Assembly: GCA_016932575.1 (NCBI GenBank)
Contig: JAFGCO010000071.1
Coordinates: 75,651-139,650 of the forward strand
Origin: a bacterium
Lineage (GTDB): Bacteria > Zhuqueibacterota > QNDG01 > JAFGCO01
Direction of reading: 5' to 3'
Length of the DNA: 64,000 nucleotides
The translations under genes and the position numbers were made by a program. Position 1 is the stretch's first letter. Each line of letters opens with the position of its first letter. This document shows positions 36,304 to 46,128 of the stretch, one piece after another. The notes under the pieces are model-generated. The model ran no database searches, was not told the origin of the DNA, and saw only the letters and a list, made by a program, of their open reading frames with translations.

Positions 36304-37536
36304 TCAACCAAAATCATCCAGGCATATATTGTCTTCTTCAACTCCGAGACTGTCCAGCATGCCTAAAACGGCTGAGTTCATCTGGGGCGGGCCGCATATA
36401 TAGTATTCACAATCTTCAGGAGCCGGGTGTTCCTTTAAATAAAGATCATAAAGTACCTGATGGATAAATCCGGTAGGGCCTTTCCAGTGGTCTTCATGCA
36501 AAGGTTCTGATAAAGCCAGGTTCCACGAAAAATTCGGATGTTTCTTCTGGAGGGCATCGAACTCATTCTGATAAAACACCTCCCGCAGGCTTCGGGCGCC
36601 GTACCAGAAGCTGATTTTTCGTTTCGAATTCAGCCGATTCAGTTGATCGAATATATGCGACCGCATTGGCGCCATACCGGCTCCGCCGCCAATAAAAACC
36701 ATTTCGGCGTCTGTATCTTTCGCATAAAATTCACCATAAGGTCCTGACATAATCACCCGGTCACCAGGCTTCAGATTAAAAATATACGAAGACATTTGAC
36801 CCGGGGGCGCATTGGGTTTGTCTGAAGGCGGCGTAGCAATCCGGACATTCAACATGATTATGTCCTTTTCTTCCGGATAGTTGGCCATGGAGTAAGCGCG
36901 TGACACCTCATCATGCACCTTGGAGACGTAGCGCCACATTTGCTCTTTTTCCCAGTCCTCACGATATTCTTCTTCGATATGAAAATCCTTGTACCGCACC
37001 ACATGAGGCGGCGCCTCAATCTGGATATATCCACCGGCGCGGAAATCAAGTGATTCGCCGGAGGGCAGCTCCAGAATCAGTTCCTTGATAAATGTTGCCA
37101 CATTTTTATTGGATTTTACCGTGCATTCCCATTTCCGTGCTTCAAAGACTTCGGGTGGCAATTCAAGTTTCAGGTCTTCTTTTACAGCAAGCTGGCATGA
37201 AAGGCGGTATCCTTCGTGAATCTCTTTCCGGCTCAGTATGGATGTTTCCGTGGGTAGAGCGGCTCCTCCGCCTGCAACCACTTTACATTTACACTGGCCG
37301 CATGTCCCGGCACCACCGCAGGCCGATGCCAGATAAACCTCCTGATCCGCCAGTGTATTCAGTAATTTATCTCCGATATTCACATGATAGGTATGATCAG
37401 GATCATCATTAATGGTAATCGTCACCTCTCCGCTGGGTATTAATTTTGATTTCGCCAGAAGAATCAGTATGACCAGAGCGAGTACAATGGCAATGAACAT
37501 TCCCACGCTAAGCAGAATCAATCCTAAATCAGTCAT
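36304..37536 (-). CDS. nqrF: Na+-translocating NADH:quinone reductase subunit F
   Basis: The NADH-oxidising subunit that passes electrons from NADH through FAD and a [2Fe-2S] cluster to the rest of the complex. The protein has 410 residues: one membrane anchor (about 5-28), a ferredoxin domain with ligands Cys73, Cys79, Cys82 and Cys114, an FAD domain with RAYSMANYP, and an NAD domain with [19 protein letters not shown]. It ends in CLDDFG, the usual C-terminus. It lies 30 bases after the flippase-like gene rather than directly after nqrE. Confidence 0.96.
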   Translation of the reverse strand: MTDLGLILLSVGMFIAIVLALVILILLAKSKLIPSGEVTITINDDPDHTYHVNIGDKLLNTLADQEVYLASACGGAGTCGQCKCKVVAGGGAALPTETSILSRKEIHEGYRLSCQLAVKEDLKLELPPEVFEARKWECTVKSNKNVATFIKELILELPSGESLDFRAGGYIQIEAPPHVVRYKDFHIEEEYREDWEKEQMWRYVSKVHDEVSRAYSMANYPEEKDIIMLNVRIATPPSDKPNAPPGQMSSYIFNLKPGDRVIMSGPYGEFYAKDTDAEMVFIGGGAGMAPMRSHIFDQLNRLNSKRKISFWYGARSLREVFYQNEFDALQKKHPNFSWNLALSEPLHEDHWKGPTGFIHQVLYDLYLKEHPAPEDCEYYICGPPQMNSAVLGMLDSLGVEEDNICLDDFG

Positions 37537-37566
37537 TAAAATCCTTTTTTTTGTTGTTCAATTGAG

Positions 37567-38484
37567 TTATTTTTTCTTAATTTTGTCCCATAATGTAACC
37601 ATTAAAAAATTGATAAACACAACAAATAGTATAATGATTCGCTGAGATAATAAGAAAGCGGCAATTTTTCCGGCATCAATATTATAATATTTAAGAACAC
37701 CGGTCCAGCCGGCTTCCACAAAACCCAGACCTCCCGGTGTGATACCTATCAAATTACCGATCTGTGCGATTGAGGTGCCAAAAAATACCTGGATAAAATT
37801 TAAATTAATTTGAAATATGCATAAAAAGATCATATAGCGTATAACCACACATAAGTATTTTGAAAAAGTCAGCAGTGATAAAAATAATTTTTGCTTATTG
37901 GATAAAGTGATTGTGATGTCAGGAATCCATTTAATTGTATTTGCCTTTGATATACCGGCGATGTAAATAGAGAAATGAATTGCAATGAATACCATGAAAA
38001 TTAAAAGCGGTACGCAAAGGATCAGATACATTTCAGGGATCGGGCAAAAAACGATAATGGGCATTAAAAGTAAAACAGATATAAGCAACAGTATTTCAAG
38101 CCCCTTGTCCCATAGAATAGATTTCATTGCTTTTTTTAATGGTATCTTATCGCCGATATAAAGAGATTTGACGCCTACATCTCCGATAATCTGACTTATC
38201 GTTTGTCCGGAAAATCGAGCGAGCAAGGAGACCTTCAATATAAAGCCGTATGTGAAATCAAATACTCCAATATGCCGAATAAGAAGGTGCCAGCGGTAGG
38301 AAGCAATAAGGTTTAATCCAAGTGTCAATATCCATATAATAAAAAGATCTCTCATTTTAAAATGAACGATCGATGTCCACGATTCACGTGTGCCGAGTTC
38401 AATTACGATAAACAAAAACAGTGCAAGGCCCAAAATGAATTTTAAAAATTGGACGAGCTTTTTTTTATCGATTATTTTTTTCAT
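37567..38484 (-). CDS. Flippase-like/LPG-synthase-TM family membrane protein (UPF0104)
   Basis: A 305-residue polytopic protein with about eight membrane segments. It has the family hallmarks near LARFSGQTISQIIGDVGVKS and the conserved GITPGGLGFVEAGWTG. This family includes the membrane half of lysylphosphatidylglycerol synthase and AglD-like proteins linked to lipid-linked sugars. The start at 38484 begins inside the end of the sulfotransferase gene, which it overlaps by 20 bases; a longer in-frame start lies further inside it. Substrate unknown; role in glycan export is inferred from neighbours. Confidence 0.85.
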   Translation of the reverse strand: MKKIIDKKKLVQFLKFILGLALFLFIVIELGTRESWTSIVHFKMRDLFIIWILTLGLNLIASYRWHLLIRHIGVFDFTYGFILKVSLLARFSGQTISQIIGDVGVKSLYIGDKIPLKKAMKSILWDKGLEILLLISVLLLMPIIVFCPIPEMYLILCVPLLIFMVFIAIHFSIYIAGISKANTIKWIPDITITLSNKQKLFLSLLTFSKYLCVVIRYMIFLCIFQINLNFIQVFFGTSIAQIGNLIGITPGGLGFVEAGWTGVLKYYNIDAGKIAAFLLSQRIIILFVVFINFLMVTLWDKIKKK

Positions 38485-39334
38485 ATCCAAATTCGGGTGA
38501 CAGAAGTTTTGAGAGAATCTGATTGGTGTATTCAATATCTGATTCACTGAAGTGATTTTTCCAGTCACCAATCATGCCTTTACGCGTCTTGAATGAACGT
38601 TTATCTTTTTTATTCCCCGGTTTTAACCAGGGTATTTTAAACTTACCATCAGATTCCATTTTACGCATATTATCTAAAGAAGCATTTTGAATAGCAGTTT
38701 GTAATTTATGTTTATCTATATTCGTTTCTCCAATGAGATTAAGAATCTTGACTATTACAAGTTCAGGATTTTGTTTTAGATCTTCATAGCGTACAATTAA
38801 TAACTCATGAAATAGTTCCTTTGCATCCAGCCAACGATTCATAAATACGACGATTTTTTTTATTCCGAGTAATGGATCTTTGATGAATTCAGATAAAGGA
38901 TCTTTATAGATTTTTTCTCGGTATGTCAGATGGTACCAGCTTGATACGAGAATATCTCGTGGATCCCGTGCAAGAAAGACGATTTTTTTATTGGCATATT
39001 TTGATTTATTTATTGATATTTTTTCCGGTTTCCGGGGAAAAGGAACCCATGTGGATTGGTCATGTTCAAAGACCACTCCCAAATGACTTTCAAGATAGGA
39101 AAAGTCTATGCTGTCAGAATGGATTGAATTAGAGTAATACATAACCAGAATCATCCGCAACCAGGTTCTTCCACATTTGGGGTATGATATGATATATGTT
39201 TCCGGATTTGAGTAGGTCAGCGTATTTAAAATGTATGTTTTTATATAAAATGGTAACAGGCGCCAGTCCGATACGATTTTTAAAAGTTTATCAATACAAT
39301 TTTTCATGCAGAATGTAATCGGATGTATCGCCAT
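38465..39334 (-). CDS. Sulfotransferase-domain protein
   Basis: Transfers sulfate from PAPS to an acceptor hydroxyl or amine. The protein has 289 residues. The PAPS-binding motifs are present: 5'-loop YPKCGRTWLR (51-60), with Cys where Ser is more common; 3'-phosphate site LARDPRDILVSSW (121-133); and the C-terminal RKGMIGDWKNHF (251-262). This matches the classical cytosolic sulfotransferase fold. It sits between a methyltransferase gene (8 bases away) and the flippase-like gene, so its acceptor is probably a cell-surface glycan or lipid. That acceptor is inferred. Confidence 0.9.
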   Translation of the reverse strand: MAIHPITFCMKNCIDKLLKIVSDWRLLPFYIKTYILNTLTYSNPETYIISYPKCGRTWLRMILVMYYSNSIHSDSIDFSYLESHLGVVFEHDQSTWVPFPRKPEKISINKSKYANKKIVFLARDPRDILVSSWYHLTYREKIYKDPLSEFIKDPLLGIKKIVVFMNRWLDAKELFHELLIVRYEDLKQNPELVIVKILNLIGETNIDKHKLQTAIQNASLDNMRKMESDGKFKIPWLKPGNKKDKRSFKTRKGMIGDWKNHFSESDIEYTNQILSKLLSPEFGYEKNNR

Positions 39335-39342
39335 AATTTATA

Positions 39343-40047
39343 TCAACTTTTTTCACATATTATTAATTGGTTTGCCATAATGAAACTGAATCCCAAAGTA
39401 CGAAAAATCTTTTCAAAAAATTTTTCAGCGGGAAATCCAATCGGAGAGAACATAAACTTATATTTATCGATCACAGTAAATTGCTGTTGTTCCAATAGAC
39501 GCTGCAAAGCTTTTAAAGTAAACTCCTGATGGTGTCCCGGTTCTTTTAAAAGGCCGATTTTTTCGGAAATATGGGCAAGCAGAGGATTTGGTGTCGTTAT
39601 GATGAAAAGCCCTCCCGGTATAAGTATGTCACGCACATTATGAATAAACCCGGATGCATTCGGTACATGTTCGATAACAGCAGTCGCGATTACGATGGAG
39701 ACAGAATCAGGTCGGATCGGACAGCGCAAGGCATCCCCCTGCACCTTATTTATATGTATTGAAGGATTGCTGGACAGCAGATCAAAGCAGTAATCTAATC
39801 CGATATACAAATAGTCACCATTTAATCGACTGGATAATTGGCTGAGCATCAAGGCATCGGCTGTACCAATATCCAAAATTGATCCTGTTTTTGAATGCCT
39901 GTATTTATTGATCATTTGAACGACTTCATCCGTTCTTCTTCTCAGGCGATATTTCAGTGCGGTGTTGGTCTGTCGTCCGATATAATAAGAGATATCATAC
40001 ACACCCTTCGGATATGCTGGCTTTGAATTTTTATTGGACATATTCAA
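39343..40047 (-). CDS. SAM-dependent methyltransferase (class I)
   Basis: A 234-residue enzyme with a Rossmann-type methyltransferase fold. Motif I is SILDIGTADALML (about 56-68), the acidic end of strand 2 is in LYIGLDYCFDLL, and VSIVIATAVIEHV with GLFIITTPNP form the later motifs. It is of the Methyltransf_11/25 type found in polysaccharide and lipid clusters. It lies 8 bases after the radical SAM gene and 8 bases before the sulfotransferase gene. Substrate unknown. Confidence 0.85.
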   Translation of the reverse strand: MNMSNKNSKPAYPKGVYDISYYIGRQTNTALKYRLRRRTDEVVQMINKYRHSKTGSILDIGTADALMLSQLSSRLNGDYLYIGLDYCFDLLSSNPSIHINKVQGDALRCPIRPDSVSIVIATAVIEHVPNASGFIHNVRDILIPGGLFIITTPNPLLAHISEKIGLLKEPGHHQEFTLKALQRLLEQQQFTVIDKYKFMFSPIGFPAEKFFEKIFRTLGFSFIMANQLIICEKS

Positions 40048-40055
40048 TGATTTGT

Positions 40056-41471
40056 TTATTTCATTAATATAACTTTTATTCCCGCCCTTAATTTTCTTCT
40101 TAATTCACCTAAAGATCGGATTTTTGTTAACCGTTTGAGTATGTACCCCGGACGGGTGTAAAATTGTTGATAACCGGTGATAAGGAGTTCGTGCAATTCA
40201 TCCAGTGTAAAGTTTTCATTCCAATGCGGAGGAGTAAAATCCGAAGTCGGATTTGATGCGAATTCTCTCCAGTAGTCCCTTATGATTATTCCCTTTTTCA
40301 AACCGTCAAAATAAATTTTTGTACCAGGAAAAGGGGTCAGTATGGTCATGTGAATAAAGTCGGCATCGAGTTTTTTGGTGAAAGCAAATGTTTCCAGTAT
40401 ATCTTCTCTGGTTTCTGTCGGATTCCCAATCATGAAATACGCAAGCGTCATGAGACCGTGTTTGCGGGTCATACGAAATGCGTTTTCAATTTGATCGAGA
40501 TGAATTCCTTTATTCAGGATTTTGAGGATTTTCTCTGTGCCCGCTTCAACTCCGTAATGAATGCCACGGCAACCCGCCTTTTTCAGTTTGGTCAGTAACT
40601 CGTCGTCTATGGTATCGACACGGGCCCGGATGTCCCATCCGACATCAAGTTTTCTTCGTACGATTTCATCGCAAATGCCTTTGGCCCGGTCCCGTTTTAC
40701 CGTGAATGTGTCATCATACATGATAAACTCATGGATTCCCATTCGGGTGCATGTTTCCATTTCATCGACAACATTCCCTGTTGAGCGGGCACGGAATAAT
40801 TTACCCAGCTGTGGCCGGTCGCAAAATGTGCACTGGTAAGGACATCCCCTGCTTGTCATCATAATTGTAACCGGGGTTCGTCGGGCCAGCAGGGAACTGT
40901 ATTTATGGTAGGGCGTTAAATGACGGGCCGGGAAAGGCAGCCTGTCAAGATCCCGAATAAAATCACGGATACCCGTATTAACCAGATTCCCATCTTGATA
41001 AAAAACAAGCCCGGGAATTTTTCGTAACACATTGAAATCATCAATATGATCTACTAATTGCAGGAATGTTTCTTCTCCTTCTCCGAGAACGACGTAATCA
41101 ACCCCGTCCAGTTGAATGGTCTCGTCTGGAAACAGATGGGCATGGGGCCCGCCCAATACAACCTTGGCATTTTTGTTGATCTTCTTTACAATTTGAATTG
41201 TCTTGATCACATCCAGCATTGTGAAGGTCATTGCAGTCAGTCCGACCACATCAAAATTTATCTGCATTAAACGGTTTTCGATCTGTGGGTAGGATAATTC
41301 TTCCACCTGGCAGTCTAAAACATTAATTTTATAACTGGAATTGGTTTCCAGATAGCCTGCAAGATACAACAATCCCAGAGGGGGATTGCATCCCCGTTCT
41401 TCTTCGATAATTTCAGGATTGTTACCAATGATTTCATTTTCTGAAGGGGGATTTATGAGTAATATTTCCAT
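40056..41471 (-). CDS. B12-binding radical SAM protein
   Basis: A 471-residue enzyme of the BchE-like class. The N-terminal part (about 1-140) is a cobalamin-binding-type domain (NPPLGLLYLAGYLE, VVLGGPHAHLFP, VVLGEGEETF). The radical SAM core follows with the [4Fe-4S] ligands Cys210, Cys214 and Cys217 in SRGCPYQCTFCDRP and GIHYGVEAGTEKILKILNKG. Members methylate or rearrange carbon centres of lipids and other products. The gene sits in a tight operon between a DPM-type glycosyltransferase and a methyltransferase. Substrate unknown. Confidence 0.92.
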   Translation of the reverse strand: MEILLINPPSENEIIGNNPEIIEEERGCNPPLGLLYLAGYLETNSSYKINVLDCQVEELSYPQIENRLMQINFDVVGLTAMTFTMLDVIKTIQIVKKINKNAKVVLGGPHAHLFPDETIQLDGVDYVVLGEGEETFLQLVDHIDDFNVLRKIPGLVFYQDGNLVNTGIRDFIRDLDRLPFPARHLTPYHKYSSLLARRTPVTIMMTSRGCPYQCTFCDRPQLGKLFRARSTGNVVDEMETCTRMGIHEFIMYDDTFTVKRDRAKGICDEIVRRKLDVGWDIRARVDTIDDELLTKLKKAGCRGIHYGVEAGTEKILKILNKGIHLDQIENAFRMTRKHGLMTLAYFMIGNPTETREDILETFAFTKKLDADFIHMTILTPFPGTKIYFDGLKKGIIIRDYWREFASNPTSDFTPPHWNENFTLDELHELLITGYQQFYTRPGYILKRLTKIRSLGELRRKLRAGIKVILMK

Positions 41472-41483
41472 AATGATCTTCAG

Positions 41484-42377
41484 TTATTTTCTGTGGCTGT
41501 CATAGGTTCGCTGATTGATTAATTCAGCGAGCAATCCGATCATGGCAATTTGAATTCCGGCCATAACGATAGTAAGGGTACTTGCATCCGCAAATCTGTC
41601 CAATACAAATATAGTAAAAGCTCCCCACGCAATGGCAAAAAGAATAATTATCCCGCTCAAAGGCAGAAATATTTTTAACGGCGCAAAGTACAGCCCGATT
41701 CGAAAAATCAGTTTGATGAAGTTGGCAGTATCCCGAATGGGTCTGATTTTGGATTTGCCTTTTCTTGCATGGTAGTCGATCGGGTGATACGTGACTTGAT
41801 AATCGTTCAAATGCATAGCAAGAGTGATCGTGGTAGTAAATGAGAAACCATCCGACAAAAAACGTAAAAACGGATCGAGAGCATTGCGCCTGATCACCCG
41901 AAGCCCGGAATTAAAATCAGGGATATTGTCTTCCACGATCCAGTCAGATAATTTTTTAAGAAACCATTTGGCCATGCTTCGTGCTTTAGGTATTTTTACC
42001 TGATGACCGGTTCGGGCACCCACAACCATGTCCTGTTCATGATTCACCAGATCTTGAACAAGCATGGGAATGGCGGATGAGGGGTATGTGCCGTCTGCAT
42101 CTGTGATACAGATAATTTCATAAATTGCCTGGCGTATTCCGGTTTTTAGGGAAGCACCATAGCCGAGATTACGTTTATGCCGGATTACTTTCACTTTATA
42201 CGATTCAGCAATGGTATGTGTATCATCTGTGGAGCCATCATCAACAACGATGATTTCCCACCGGTTTGGCTGAGCCATATTCTTTAATTTTTCCAGTGTG
42301 ATACCAATTCCCTTACTCTCATTATAAGCCGGCACAATAATGGACACTTCGGGTACTTTTTTTGATGAAATTGCCAT
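41484..42377 (-). CDS. Family 2 glycosyltransferase, polyprenyl-phosphate sugar type
   Basis: A 297-residue enzyme of the dolichol-phosphate-mannose synthase group. The GT-A part has VSIIVPAYNESKGIG, IIVVDDGSTDDT and the metal-binding DADGTYP. RNLGYGASLKTGIRQA is also typical. Two C-terminal membrane segments (about 230-290) anchor it. Such enzymes load a sugar onto a polyprenyl-phosphate carrier for use by a GT-C transferase, and a GT-C-like protein is encoded just upstream. The start at 42377 has AGGAG before it and lies 1 base after the upstream stop. Confidence 0.92.
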   Translation of the reverse strand: MAISSKKVPEVSIIVPAYNESKGIGITLEKLKNMAQPNRWEIIVVDDGSTDDTHTIAESYKVKVIRHKRNLGYGASLKTGIRQAIYEIICITDADGTYPSSAIPMLVQDLVNHEQDMVVGARTGHQVKIPKARSMAKWFLKKLSDWIVEDNIPDFNSGLRVIRRNALDPFLRFLSDGFSFTTTITLAMHLNDYQVTYHPIDYHARKGKSKIRPIRDTANFIKLIFRIGLYFAPLKIFLPLSGIIILFAIAWGAFTIFVLDRFADASTLTIVMAGIQIAMIGLLAELINQRTYDSHRK

Positions 42378-42378
42378 A

Positions 42379-43944
42379 TCACTGTTTCTCCTGTTCATCA
42401 GAAGATAATTTTTTGTTCTGGAGTAAAATCCATTCATTCTGTATATTCATGACCTCAAAGGATTCAAAGTAATCCTTATCTTTCATCGGTATCAGGCCGC
42501 GGATTAAAATATAATCCACATTGATATATTGCCCCTGATAATTGTAATAATACCAGAGCCATTCCTGATAATACGGCAATCTGTCTGGTCCTGCTTTTCG
42601 GCCTACGGCCCAGGGTGTTGGAAATTCGACAAACCGGTTTGTGGCGATCCCGTTATTCCATATCATAAAATAATTTGGCATATGCATATAAACCGGCTGA
42701 CCCCGAAAAAGACTTTGATACATCATCCCTGCAAGCACTTTATCCTGTGTGTGCTCCGGAAACAGATCCGGTGTAAAATCACGGTTCTGTTTTTGAAAAT
42801 CAGTAAAATAGTCAATCCATAAAAAGAAATGAATCAATAGGGCAATACCAAAAAGAACAGGTCGTAATTTTATTTTTCGGTTTGAAGCCATGAGCGAACC
42901 GAATAATATCAGCCCAAGGAAAACGAAAACAGAAAAACGATAGTAGGAGTATAATAGCATGCCTTTGATGGAAGAAATAAAAATATAGACCAGAAGAGCA
43001 AATGCCAGGAATGAAACCACAAATCGAAATTCCGGTTTCCGTGAATTTTCTTTTATGCATGCAATGGGCCGGTTCAGAAAATTAAATGCAGCGGTCAGGA
43101 TGAAAACCGAGAACATGGCGCCAATCCATTTTCCCTGAGATCCGCCATGGAGGAATGAATGATCCCAGTGAAACAAACCAAGGCGCCTCGGAAATGTGGG
43201 AAGATAATCATGTGTATAATACTGAATCAACCGGGCCAATACACCTTCATCACTGCCCGATTCTGTGATACGAAGGGACAGCCATTTCAAAACGACAATC
43301 AGAATAGGAATAAAAATGAGTCCACTGAATATCAGTTGTCTGGGTTTTTTGAAATGAAAAATAACCGTCTGTAAAACAAATAATGCTACAGCAAAAAATG
43401 TGATCAGACCATGTACATGAAAAAGAAGGACGAAGAATAAACTTAAAATGATTCCATCTTTGAAACCGGGTTTCATAATAAAATCATATTGCTTTGCCAT
43501 CAATAGCAGCAGTAAAGGGATACCGAGCATGTAATCTGTGAATCCCCAGCATACATTATAATTATATAAAAAGATGAATGCCAGTAATGTAAACCAGATG
43601 TTGCCTTTAAATTTTCGAATTAGAATATACGTGCTCGCTGGAAGTAAAAGTACATAAAGCGTATAAAAGACCTTGTTCGCAATTTCTGCGGTCGGGAATC
43701 CTTTAAAACTGCAAAAAAGCAGATGTGCAACGTTGGGCTGAAACAGAATGTTCCTCAGTACAAAAAATTCGTTGAAGGCATTGTCAGGCTGATCGAAATT
43801 TTTAAAGATGTGGGCACATGCCAAATGCATGGGCAGATCGATGAATGGGAAGAGCCGAATGATCCAAATCATCAGCACATGCAGAGCAATGCCCACACTG
43901 AATAAAACGAAAAACGCTTTATAATTTCCTTCAGAATATTTCAT
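42379..43944 (-). CDS. GT-C-like polytopic membrane protein, probable glycosyltransferase
   Basis: A 521-residue protein with about ten to eleven membrane segments in residues 8-395 and a soluble C-terminal part of about 120 residues. [14 protein letters not shown] in the first loop places an acidic residue where GT-C glycosyltransferases carry a catalytic Asp. The adjacent polyprenyl-phosphate sugar synthase supports a GT-C role. No named family was recognised with certainty. Its ATG overlaps the nqrE stop by 4 bases (ATGA), so the two reading frames are translationally coupled. Confidence 0.65.
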   Translation of the reverse strand: MKYSEGNYKAFFVLFSVGIALHVLMIWIIRLFPFIDLPMHLACAHIFKNFDQPDNAFNEFFVLRNILFQPNVAHLLFCSFKGFPTAEIANKVFYTLYVLLLPASTYILIRKFKGNIWFTLLAFIFLYNYNVCWGFTDYMLGIPLLLLLMAKQYDFIMKPGFKDGIILSLFFVLLFHVHGLITFFAVALFVLQTVIFHFKKPRQLIFSGLIFIPILIVVLKWLSLRITESGSDEGVLARLIQYYTHDYLPTFPRRLGLFHWDHSFLHGGSQGKWIGAMFSVFILTAAFNFLNRPIACIKENSRKPEFRFVVSFLAFALLVYIFISSIKGMLLYSYYRFSVFVFLGLILFGSLMASNRKIKLRPVLFGIALLIHFFLWIDYFTDFQKQNRDFTPDLFPEHTQDKVLAGMMYQSLFRGQPVYMHMPNYFMIWNNGIATNRFVEFPTPWAVGRKAGPDRLPYYQEWLWYYYNYQGQYINVDYILIRGLIPMKDKDYFESFEVMNIQNEWILLQNKKLSSDEQEKQ

Positions 43945-44552
43945 AACTGAATTCCTGAAAATAGCATGAACGCGATGGCCAGCAGGCCAACCGTGATGAA
44001 TGTGATCCCCAGACCGCGCAGACCCGCAGGTACATTACTGTATTTCATCTTTTCCCGAATTCCAGCGAGAGCGATTACGGCCAGTGCGAACCCTGTTCCG
44101 GAACCCAGCCCGAAAACGATGGATTCCGGAAATGTATAACTGCGTTCCACCATAAACAGCGATCCGCCCAGAATGGCGCAGTTCACTGTGATCAGCGGCA
44201 AAAAAATACCCAGGGCATGGTAGAGTTTGGGAACGAATTTATCGAGTGCCATCTCCAGGATTTGCACCATGGCGGCGATAACACCGATGTATGTGATCAG
44301 TCCAAGAAAGGTTAAATCCACATTTTCAAGACCGGCCCACTTAAGAGCATCCTCCCTTAACACATAATTGTAAATTAAATTATTGACCGGCATGGTAATG
44401 GTTTGCACCACAACCACAGCAATACCCAATCCTACTGCTGTTTCCACCCGTTTTGAAACAGCGAGAAATGTGCACATGCCCAGAAAAAATGCCAGAGCCA
44501 TATTTTCAATGAAAATTGATTTAATGAACAAACTTAAATAATGTTCTAACAT
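43941..44552 (-). CDS. nqrE: Na+-translocating NADH:quinone reductase subunit E
   Basis: An integral subunit of the Na+ pump; NqrD and NqrE together hold an iron centre in the membrane. The protein has 203 residues with six membrane segments. Blocks include [21 protein letters not shown] (core [14 protein letters not shown]) and [16 protein letters not shown], each with one of the conserved Cys. It is followed without a gap by the GT-C-like gene, not by nqrF. Confidence 0.96.
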   Translation of the reverse strand: MLEHYLSLFIKSIFIENMALAFFLGMCTFLAVSKRVETAVGLGIAVVVVQTITMPVNNLIYNYVLREDALKWAGLENVDLTFLGLITYIGVIAAMVQILEMALDKFVPKLYHALGIFLPLITVNCAILGGSLFMVERSYTFPESIVFGLGSGTGFALAVIALAGIREKMKYSNVPAGLRGLGITFITVGLLAIAFMLFSGIQL

Positions 44553-44633
44553 TAAAATCTCCGTGTTTTACAAACAGCCGCCTTCTTCCACAGCATATCC
44601 TAAGTCACTGGACCCTCGAGAGGGAACAGCAGA

Positions 44634-45254
44634 TTAATATTCTTCAACCTGTTCGGGTTTCCAGGTTCTGAGCACCCATATGATCAAACCAATCAGAAAA
44701 AATGCGCTGGGCGGCAGTAATAAAAGTCCATTCGGGATATACCATCCGTTTTCCGTGTGCAGAGGGAGCACGGATATCCCCAATAATTTTCCTGAGCCCA
44801 GCAATTCCCGGAAAAATCCCACGGTCAGCAGAATGACTGTATATCCGAGACCGTTGCCAATCCCGTCCAGCAAGCTGTACAAAGGTGGATTTTTCAGTGC
44901 AAAGGCTTCGGCGCGCCCCATAATGATACAGTTGGTGATGATGAGTCCGACATACACAGAAAGCTGTTTGCTGATGTCATAAGCAAAAGCTTTGATAATC
45001 TGGTCCGCGATGATCACTAGACTGGCAATGATGGTCATTTCTACTATAATACGCACACTGCCCGGAATATGATGCCGTATCAGGCTGACTGCCAGATTGG
45101 AAAAAGCCAGAACGAAGATCACGGCCAGAGACATGACAATGGATGTTTCCAGCTTTGATGTCACAGCCAGTGCCGAGCAAATTCCCAGAATCTGGTATGC
45201 AATGGGATTCTCATTAAATATGGGATTGATAAGTATGCTTTTCGTCTTACTCAT
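44634..45254 (-). CDS. nqrD: Na+-translocating NADH:quinone reductase subunit D
   Basis: Homologue and partner of NqrE in the membrane core of the Na+ pump. The protein has 206 residues with about six membrane segments. [20 protein letters not shown] and [20 protein letters not shown] contain the conserved Cys that hold the intramembrane iron site. The ATG overlaps the nqrC stop (ATGA). An 81-base gap separates it from nqrE, the longest inside the nqrA-E block. Confidence 0.96.
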   Translation of the reverse strand: MSKTKSILINPIFNENPIAYQILGICSALAVTSKLETSIVMSLAVIFVLAFSNLAVSLIRHHIPGSVRIIVEMTIIASLVIIADQIIKAFAYDISKQLSVYVGLIITNCIIMGRAEAFALKNPPLYSLLDGIGNGLGYTVILLTVGFFRELLGSGKLLGISVLPLHTENGWYIPNGLLLLPPSAFFLIGLIIWVLRTWKPEQVEEY

Positions 45255-46057
45255 AGATTTCCTTTTTTTATGGCAGATGTCAGATAGTTGATATAAGGTC
45301 CCCAGCCTGATTTTCCCAGCCAGAAACGAACGAGATTGTTGACACCGCGTGTGGTCAGAGTCGACCCGGAAAGGCCATCAACCTGATATTTGGCTTTCGG
45401 GGAAGCGGGATTGACCTGACCTTTGACAACTTCGATTTTCAGCTCTCCCTCCTCATCAAAAGCCTGTTTGTCGATCCACAGCCGTTTCCAGCGGGGATTA
45501 TCGACTTCGCCGCCCAGTCCCGGTGTTTCACCATGTTCATAAAAAGTCAGAGCCTGTATGGTCCTCAGATCAGATCCCAGAGCAAGAAAACCATACATCG
45601 TTGACCAAAGACCCTTGCCATATACGGGCAGTATCCGTTTGGTAACAGAATCCCGCTGAATGACATTGTAAACAATCATATATCTGGGTACATTCTTAAT
45701 TTGCGCTGCATCATCTTCCGGAGGCAGAGGACGAGTATATTCGTCAATTTTGGAAATTTCTTTGATATTAAACTGGTCTGCTTTCAGGGATTCATCCAGT
45801 TTTTGAGGATCAATCGGAATGCCTTTTTCCAGATGTATTATTTCAGCGCGGATATGTTTTCGGAACAGGCTCTGAAGATCGGCATCATTGTTTTGAAGCA
45901 AGCCTGCTGCACTCAGGATGTTATGCAATTTGTCGTTTTCCTGATTTTGGCGCTGAATGGGTTTCAGGGTGACTGCCGTTGTGGCAACCAGAATTGCGCA
46001 AACCAGACAGACACCAAGCGCCACTGTCAATATTTTCATTGTGGACTCATTTTTCAT
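45251..46057 (-). CDS. nqrC: Na+-translocating NADH:quinone reductase subunit C
   Basis: The periplasm-facing flavoprotein subunit that carries covalent FMN. The protein has 268 residues with one N-terminal membrane segment (about 8-30). [16 protein letters not shown] and the FMN attachment site [13 protein letters not shown] are present. The modified residue should be Thr233; the usual SGAT reads SGST here. Flavin attachment needs ApbE, which is not in the window. It starts 71 bases after nqrB. Confidence 0.95.
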   Translation of the reverse strand: MKNESTMKILTVALGVCLVCAILVATTAVTLKPIQRQNQENDKLHNILSAAGLLQNNDADLQSLFRKHIRAEIIHLEKGIPIDPQKLDESLKADQFNIKEISKIDEYTRPLPPEDDAAQIKNVPRYMIVYNVIQRDSVTKRILPVYGKGLWSTMYGFLALGSDLRTIQALTFYEHGETPGLGGEVDNPRWKRLWIDKQAFDEEGELKIEVVKGQVNPASPKAKYQVDGLSGSTLTTRGVNNLVRFWLGKSGWGPYINYLTSAIKKGNL

Positions 46058-46128
46058 AAGAAATTCCAGTCATTAATATTCAAATTCAAGAAGTCAATTT
46101 AAAAATGATCGATGTAATCGTACTTTAA

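Noticed and set aside
44590-44633. CCCTC/GAGGG hairpin in the nqrD-nqrE gap as a terminator
   Set aside because: The loop would be only 2 bases and there is no T run; nqrE needs to be expressed with nqrD.
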